Shown here piece after piece: positions 61,069 to 64,000 of a DNA stretch of 64,000 bases; the first letter of the stretch is position 1, and each line of letters opens with the position of its first letter. This stretch comes from an uncultured Duncaniella sp. Its GTDB lineage: Bacteria > Bacteroidota > Bacteroidia > Bacteroidales > Muribaculaceae. The DNA is taken from contig CAJUGS010000007.1 in the NCBI GenBank assembly GCA_910586305.1, positions 1 to 64,000 on the forward strand, in the 5' to 3' direction. The notes beneath the pieces are model-generated. The model was not told the origin of the DNA and searched no databases. It saw only the letters and a program-made list of their open reading frames with translations. The position numbers were made by a program, and so were the translations under genes.

Positions 61069-61188
61069 TTATTTCACAAGTACTTTGACGGTCTTATCGC
61101 CCTGGCGCTTGATATAGATGCCGGGGGTGAGGATACACCAATCTTGTTTTGAACCACAGACGCGTGTATGGGAGTGTTCAACCGTTTG
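61069..61188 (-). pseudogene. Relic of a secreted protein's C-terminal tail
   Basis: On the minus strand an open frame without a start codon ends 'PGIYIKRQGDKTVKVLVK' and a TAA stop at 61069-61071. It closely matches the tail 'NGLYIRRQGNDVKKVLVK' of the intact secreted protein at 42511-43467. It begins right after the DUF805 stop codon at 61189. The rest of the parent gene is missing, so this is what is left after a deletion, or a tail moved here by recombination. The terminator that follows may have belonged to the lost gene. Confidence 0.7.
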
Positions 61189-61518
61189 TCAGGCTTCACC
61201 GTAACGATTGGGGCCTTCGGACGGCTTGATGGCAAGTATAATGTACCAGATTATGCCAATGATGGGAATGAGGCTGATGAGAACCCACCATCCGCTCTTG
61301 CCGATGTCGTGCATACGGCGCACAGCAATGGCGATAGACGGAATGAAGTTGGCAATCGAGAAGATGTAGCCCAACCAGTCACTGACAGCACCGAGAACGA
61401 ATCCTCCAACCAATGTGTAGAGGACCACATACCAATACTCTGCACGGGTGGCGCGGGTATCAAAGTCAGTGTACTTGTTGTAGAAGAGCTTGATAGCTTC
61501 GGTGAAAGTTATATCCAT
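61189..61518 (-). CDS. DUF805 family small membrane protein
   Basis: A 109-residue inner-membrane protein with about three hydrophobic segments. The motif 'RATRAEYWYVVLYTLVGG' near the start, 'AVRRMHDIGKSGWW' (about 66-79) and the hydrophobic 'LIPIIGIIWYIILAIKPSEGPN' in part are DUF805 signatures. The family's function is unknown. A -7 element TACTTTTG lies at 61552-61559. It is a single-gene unit. Confidence 0.92.
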   Translation of the reverse strand: MDITFTEAIKLFYNKYTDFDTRATRAEYWYVVLYTLVGGFVLGAVSDWLGYIFSIANFIPSIAIAVRRMHDIGKSGWWVLISLIPIIGIIWYIILAIKPSEGPNRYGEA

Positions 61519-61551
61519 AATAGCTTTGGGTTAGGGTTGTATTGAATATCG

Positions 61552-61559
61552 CAAAAGTA
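61552..61559 (-). promoter_or_regulatory. -7 element for the DUF805 gene
   Basis: TACTTTTG on the minus strand, 33 nt before the start codon. The nearest TTTG (61573-61576) is only 13 nt upstream, shorter than the usual spacing. Confidence 0.45.
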
Positions 61560-61603
61560 GGTAAAAAATTGCCAAACGGAAAATTTTTCACCTATAAAAA
61601 TAA

Positions 61604-61631
61604 GGACGGACCGCCATGAGGCAGTCCGTCC
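61604..61631 (-). terminator. Terminator after the DUF4925-like gene
   Basis: GGACGGAC (61604-61611) and GTCCGTCC (61624-61631) form an 8-bp stem; on the minus strand TTATTTTTATAGG follows. Confidence 0.75.
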
Positions 61632-61666
61632 GGGATGATTTATAGGGGGGGATGTTACAAAGAATA

Positions 61667-62893
61667 TTACATCTTGTTCACATTGATACCAATCTGAATC
61701 TTTGATGTTGTGTCGATTACCTCGGGGACCGATGCAAGAATGCCGGGGAGCATACCTGCCATAAAGCCCATATTGGGATCCTTGGACGCAGCCTCAACGA
61801 TAGCGTTTACGATGTCCTTATCAGACAAGACGGGAGCAGCGAGTTTGAGAATGGGAAGAAGTACTTCCTCGTCAAGGTAGAAGCTTATATTGGAGGGATC
61901 GTCAGTGACAGTTCCTTCTTGATCGACAATGGCGGGACCATAGCATACGGGGATGCCGTTGGCGATAAGGGGAACTACATCGGTCATAAGCCCGGTGATA
62001 AGCGCGTTAATGTCGAGAGCGCGAGACTTGCTTGCAACGTTGACGAGGGATGTCACGATGTTGGCGGGGTTAACAAAAAGAAGGATTGAGCCGTCTTCCT
62101 TGACAACATAGTCAGCGAATCCCTTGGGTGAAGTAACGATCGGCCAACCTTCCTTGTCGGTATCGGCGTATGTGGCAACGACGCTACCGTCAGCACCGAG
62201 AGTGATATCCTTGAGCATCTTGGGGAAAAGGCTCATGAGTGATTCGGACTGGCCTTCAGCATTATTTATCTTGATAAACACGGACATCAAACCTACAATC
62301 GAAGAGACAGGCATATCGAGAATTTGTTTATCAGCCTCCCAGACAACACGGAAAACATCGAACACATTGTACTCGGAACTAACGGTGGCGTATGTAGCGG
62401 CCATCGAGGTGTTCTTGAGAGTGAGGTCCTTCACCTCAAAGTTGAGGTTTTCACCTTCCATTGCACCTGTGTAGGAGAATGTGGCGTATTCTGTCTCGTG
62501 TGTGCCGGAGAATGTGCACTTGTCAGCATCGCCGACGAGGGTGACGGGAATCTCGACAGAAGGAGCGCCGGGAATTACACCGGATGTAGGGATGGAGAAC
62601 CCGGGGGCGGGCTGGTTGTCGGCCTTTGACATCACACCTCCAATGATTGCGCTGAGATCGAGGGGAGCACCGGCGAGAGTGACAACTGCCTTGTCGCCGT
62701 CTACGTGCTTGAAGTCAACAGACTTGCCGAAATAGGGAGTACCGTTGACGGTGAGAGTCAGGCCTGATTCGTCGGTGTAGTCCCTGTCTTCAAACTTGCT
62801 TCCAGGAGTTGCGGGTTCGTCGTTATTGCTGCATGATGTGAAGCAAAACACTGTACACATTACAGCAATAAGGCTAAAAAATTTCTTTTTCAT
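61667..62893 (-). CDS. DUF4925-like lipoprotein
   Basis: This 408-residue lipoprotein (FTSCS, Cys21, then NNDEP) is rich in beta strands ('LTLTVNGTPYFGKSVDF', 'KAVVTLAGAPLDLSAIIGG') with a more helical C-terminal half. It resembles the DUF4925 lipoproteins of Bacteroidales, which have no known function. It is a single gene with its own promoter and terminator, divergent from the PCMD-like lipoprotein at 63091. I am fairly sure it is an exported lipoprotein and less sure of the family name. Confidence 0.7.
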   Translation of the reverse strand: MKKKFFSLIAVMCTVFCFTSCSNNDEPATPGSKFEDRDYTDESGLTLTVNGTPYFGKSVDFKHVDGDKAVVTLAGAPLDLSAIIGGVMSKADNQPAPGFSIPTSGVIPGAPSVEIPVTLVGDADKCTFSGTHETEYATFSYTGAMEGENLNFEVKDLTLKNTSMAATYATVSSEYNVFDVFRVVWEADKQILDMPVSSIVGLMSVFIKINNAEGQSESLMSLFPKMLKDITLGADGSVVATYADTDKEGWPIVTSPKGFADYVVKEDGSILLFVNPANIVTSLVNVASKSRALDINALITGLMTDVVPLIANGIPVCYGPAIVDQEGTVTDDPSNISFYLDEEVLLPILKLAAPVLSDKDIVNAIVEAASKDPNMGFMAGMLPGILASVPEVIDTTSKIQIGINVNKM

Positions 62894-62963
62894 TGCTTAT
62901 TTGGTTAATTTTTGGTGAACAAGGAAATGCCACCGTTAAAAGTGATTAATCAAAATCCGGGTG

Positions 62964-62993
62964 CAAAGGTAATTATTTTTACAAAAAAACAAC
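62964..62993 (-). promoter_or_regulatory. Promoter of the DUF4925-like gene
   Basis: On the minus strand TACCTTTG (62964-62971) matches the -7 consensus; GTTG (62990-62993), 18 nt upstream, is a partial -33 match. Confidence 0.55.
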
Positions 62994-63056
62994 GAGAGTT
63001 CGCAAGAATAACTTGTGCTATTTGTTAAAAAAGAAGATTTTTTCTGCGAAATTTAC

Positions 63057-63064
63057 TAATTTTG
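63057..63064 (+). promoter_or_regulatory. -7 element for the PCMD-like gene
   Basis: TAATTTTG fits TAnnTTTG, 26 nt before the start codon. The nearest TTTG (63021) is further away than the usual spacing, so the -33 element is weak or absent. Confidence 0.5.
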
Positions 63065-63090
63065 CAGCTTCAACCACATTATCACATCAC

Positions 63091-64000
63091 ATGAAATATT
63101 TCAAATTACTGCTTGTTATGGCGGTGTTCCTCACAGGCATATCCTGCATAAAGGAAGAACCCCTCAACGCAGAATGTGACATCCTCGGGGTGACACTCTC
63201 CGACGACGCACTAAACCGCGCTCCAATAATCAACAACGACAAGGTCATACTGTATGTCAGAAACAATGTGTCAACGGAAGCTCTTTCGCCCGAATTTGAG
63301 CTGACTCCAGGTGCCACAATTTCACCGGAGAGCGGCACCACGCGAAGCTTCTCCATCCCGCAGACCTATACCGTGACCTCTGAAGACGGCAAGTGGCATA
63401 AATCCTACATAGTAGAGGTGCGCCGGAATTCTTCGGTCAACCTCAACTACGACTTCGAGAATGTGCGCCAGATGAGCGCGCTGGGCGGAACCTGCCAGTA
63501 TGACGAGTTCTTCGAGGTCGATGCCGACGGAAAGGAGCGCTGGGCGTGGGCGAGTGCCAACGCAGCATTCGCGCTGACCCTCCAGGCATCAAGCCCCAAC
63601 ACCTTCCCCACTTATCAAGGCGAGGACGGGGTGACAGGAAAATGCGCGGTGCTTGTGACCCGCTCGACAGGCGACTTCGGCAAACGTGTCGGCAAGCCTC
63701 TTGCCGCCGGCAATCTCTTCATGGGCAAATTTGACATGACAAACGCCATCAAGTACCCACTGCTTGCCACCAACTTCGGCACACCGTTCTCGCGTGTGCC
63801 CGTGACATTCAGCGGATATTATAAGTATATGCCCGGCGAGACCTATTGCGAAGCCAACGAGAAGGGCGACCTTGTGCCCGTGCCCGGAAAGACGGATATG
63901 TTCAACCTGTATGCGGTGATGTTTGAGTCGATGGACGGACGAGACTTCCTTAACGGCGAGAACGTGCTTGCCCCCGATAACGAACAGATAATCCTGACCG
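63091..64000 (+). CDS. PCMD-like (putative carbohydrate metabolism domain) lipoprotein, 3' end outside the window
   Basis: The frame is open from ATG at 63091 (MKYFKLLLVMAVFLTGISC) to the window end, giving 303 residues. It has a lipobox (GISC, Cys19), an N-terminal Ig-like domain (about 25-110; 'GVTLSDDALNRAPIINN', 'YTVTSEDGKWHKSYIVEV') and the start of a beta-sandwich domain ('NYDFENVRQM', 'GKFDMTNAIKYPLLATNFGTPFS' in part, 'FSGYYKYMPGE'), the pattern of PCMD lipoproteins of Bacteroidales, thought to bind glycans. The neighbouring gene is divergent. The PCMD call is moderate because the C-terminus is missing. Confidence 0.72.
   Translation, partial: MKYFKLLLVMAVFLTGISCIKEEPLNAECDILGVTLSDDALNRAPIINNDKVILYVRNNVSTEALSPEFELTPGATISPESGTTRSFSIPQTYTVTSEDGKWHKSYIVEVRRNSSVNLNYDFENVRQMSALGGTCQYDEFFEVDADGKERWAWASANAAFALTLQASSPNTFPTYQGEDGVTGKCAVLVTRSTGDFGKRVGKPLAAGNLFMGKFDMTNAIKYPLLATNFGTPFSRVPVTFSGYYKYMPGETYCEANEKGDLVPVPGKTDMFNLYAVMFESMDGRDFLNGENVLAPDNEQIILT

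Larger units (their letters stand above)
60885..61188. other. Intergenic region with lysS promoter, terminator and gene-tail relic
   Basis: About 300 nt without an intact gene. It holds the lysS promoter (60925-60955), a hairpin terminator (61019-61043) and a relic of a secreted protein C-terminus (61069-61188). I see nothing else in it. Confidence 0.6.

Noticed and set aside
1..64000. CRISPR arrays, tRNA or rRNA genes
   Set aside because: I saw no regularly spaced short repeats and no tRNA- or rRNA-like sequence; a scan with tRNA and CRISPR finders would be needed to be certain.

Overview
The window is chromosomal DNA from a member of the Bacteroidota, most likely the order Bacteroidales. 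I favour a Muribaculaceae-like gut commensal over Bacteroides because the coding DNA is fairly GC-rich, but that choice is inference. The order-level evidence is direct: SusC/SusD pairs, a hybrid two-component sensor, many lipoproteins with an SxC or AxC lipobox, fused SecDF, DUF4492 next to cydAB, DUF4295 next to rpmG, and repeated Bacteroidota promoter cores (TTTG, about 19-20 nt, TAnnTTTG).

Layout. 1-505: end of a ribosomal protein operon (rpmB, rpmG, start of a DUF4295 gene). 785-24671: a polysaccharide utilisation locus whose content matches a xyloglucan locus. The minus strand carries susC, susD, two surface glycan-binding-like lipoproteins and a GH5 endoglucanase with BACON domains. 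The divergent plus strand carries the hybrid sensor/regulator, then a GH31 alpha-xylosidase (with PA14 insert), a GH2 beta-galactosidase and a GH3 beta-glucosidase. The likely division of labour is surface capture and backbone cleavage (SusD, SGBPs, GH5), import (SusC), periplasmic trimming of Xyl, Gal and Glc (GH31, GH2, GH3), and sensing of an oligosaccharide by the sensor's periplasmic propellers.

24817-30927: an accessory island. A small secreted protein with a TonB-C-like domain is followed by a three-gene unit of a GrpE-domain coiled-coil protein, a lid-less Hsp70 and a 747-residue membrane protein with duplicated helical domains, a proline-rich stretch and an SH3-like domain. A decayed copy of the 3' end of the first gene lies directly after this unit, so the chaperone module is bracketed by direct repeats. 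This is the least explained and most interesting part of the window.

31032-41236: housekeeping genes dxr, rseP, an RlmI-like methyltransferase, an M49 (DPP III-like) peptidase, an aspartate aminotransferase and tyrS on the plus strand, then a flippase on the minus strand in an operon with ruvB (41244-42260). 42511-49786, minus strand: a secreted protein with a conserved C-terminal tail, cytochrome bd oxidase (DUF4492-cydA-cydB) and secDF. 49885-51387: an unknown gene and an OmpA-domain inner-membrane protein with N-terminal 9-residue repeats. 51474-60884, minus strand: truA, speA, cinA, tsaD, pgi, gpsA and lysS. 61069-64000: a gene-tail remnant, a DUF805 protein, a DUF4925-like lipoprotein and the start of a PCMD-like lipoprotein that runs off the window.

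I found no tRNA, rRNA, CRISPR array, transposase or integrase. All functions are assigned by reading motifs and family resemblance; no database search was run.
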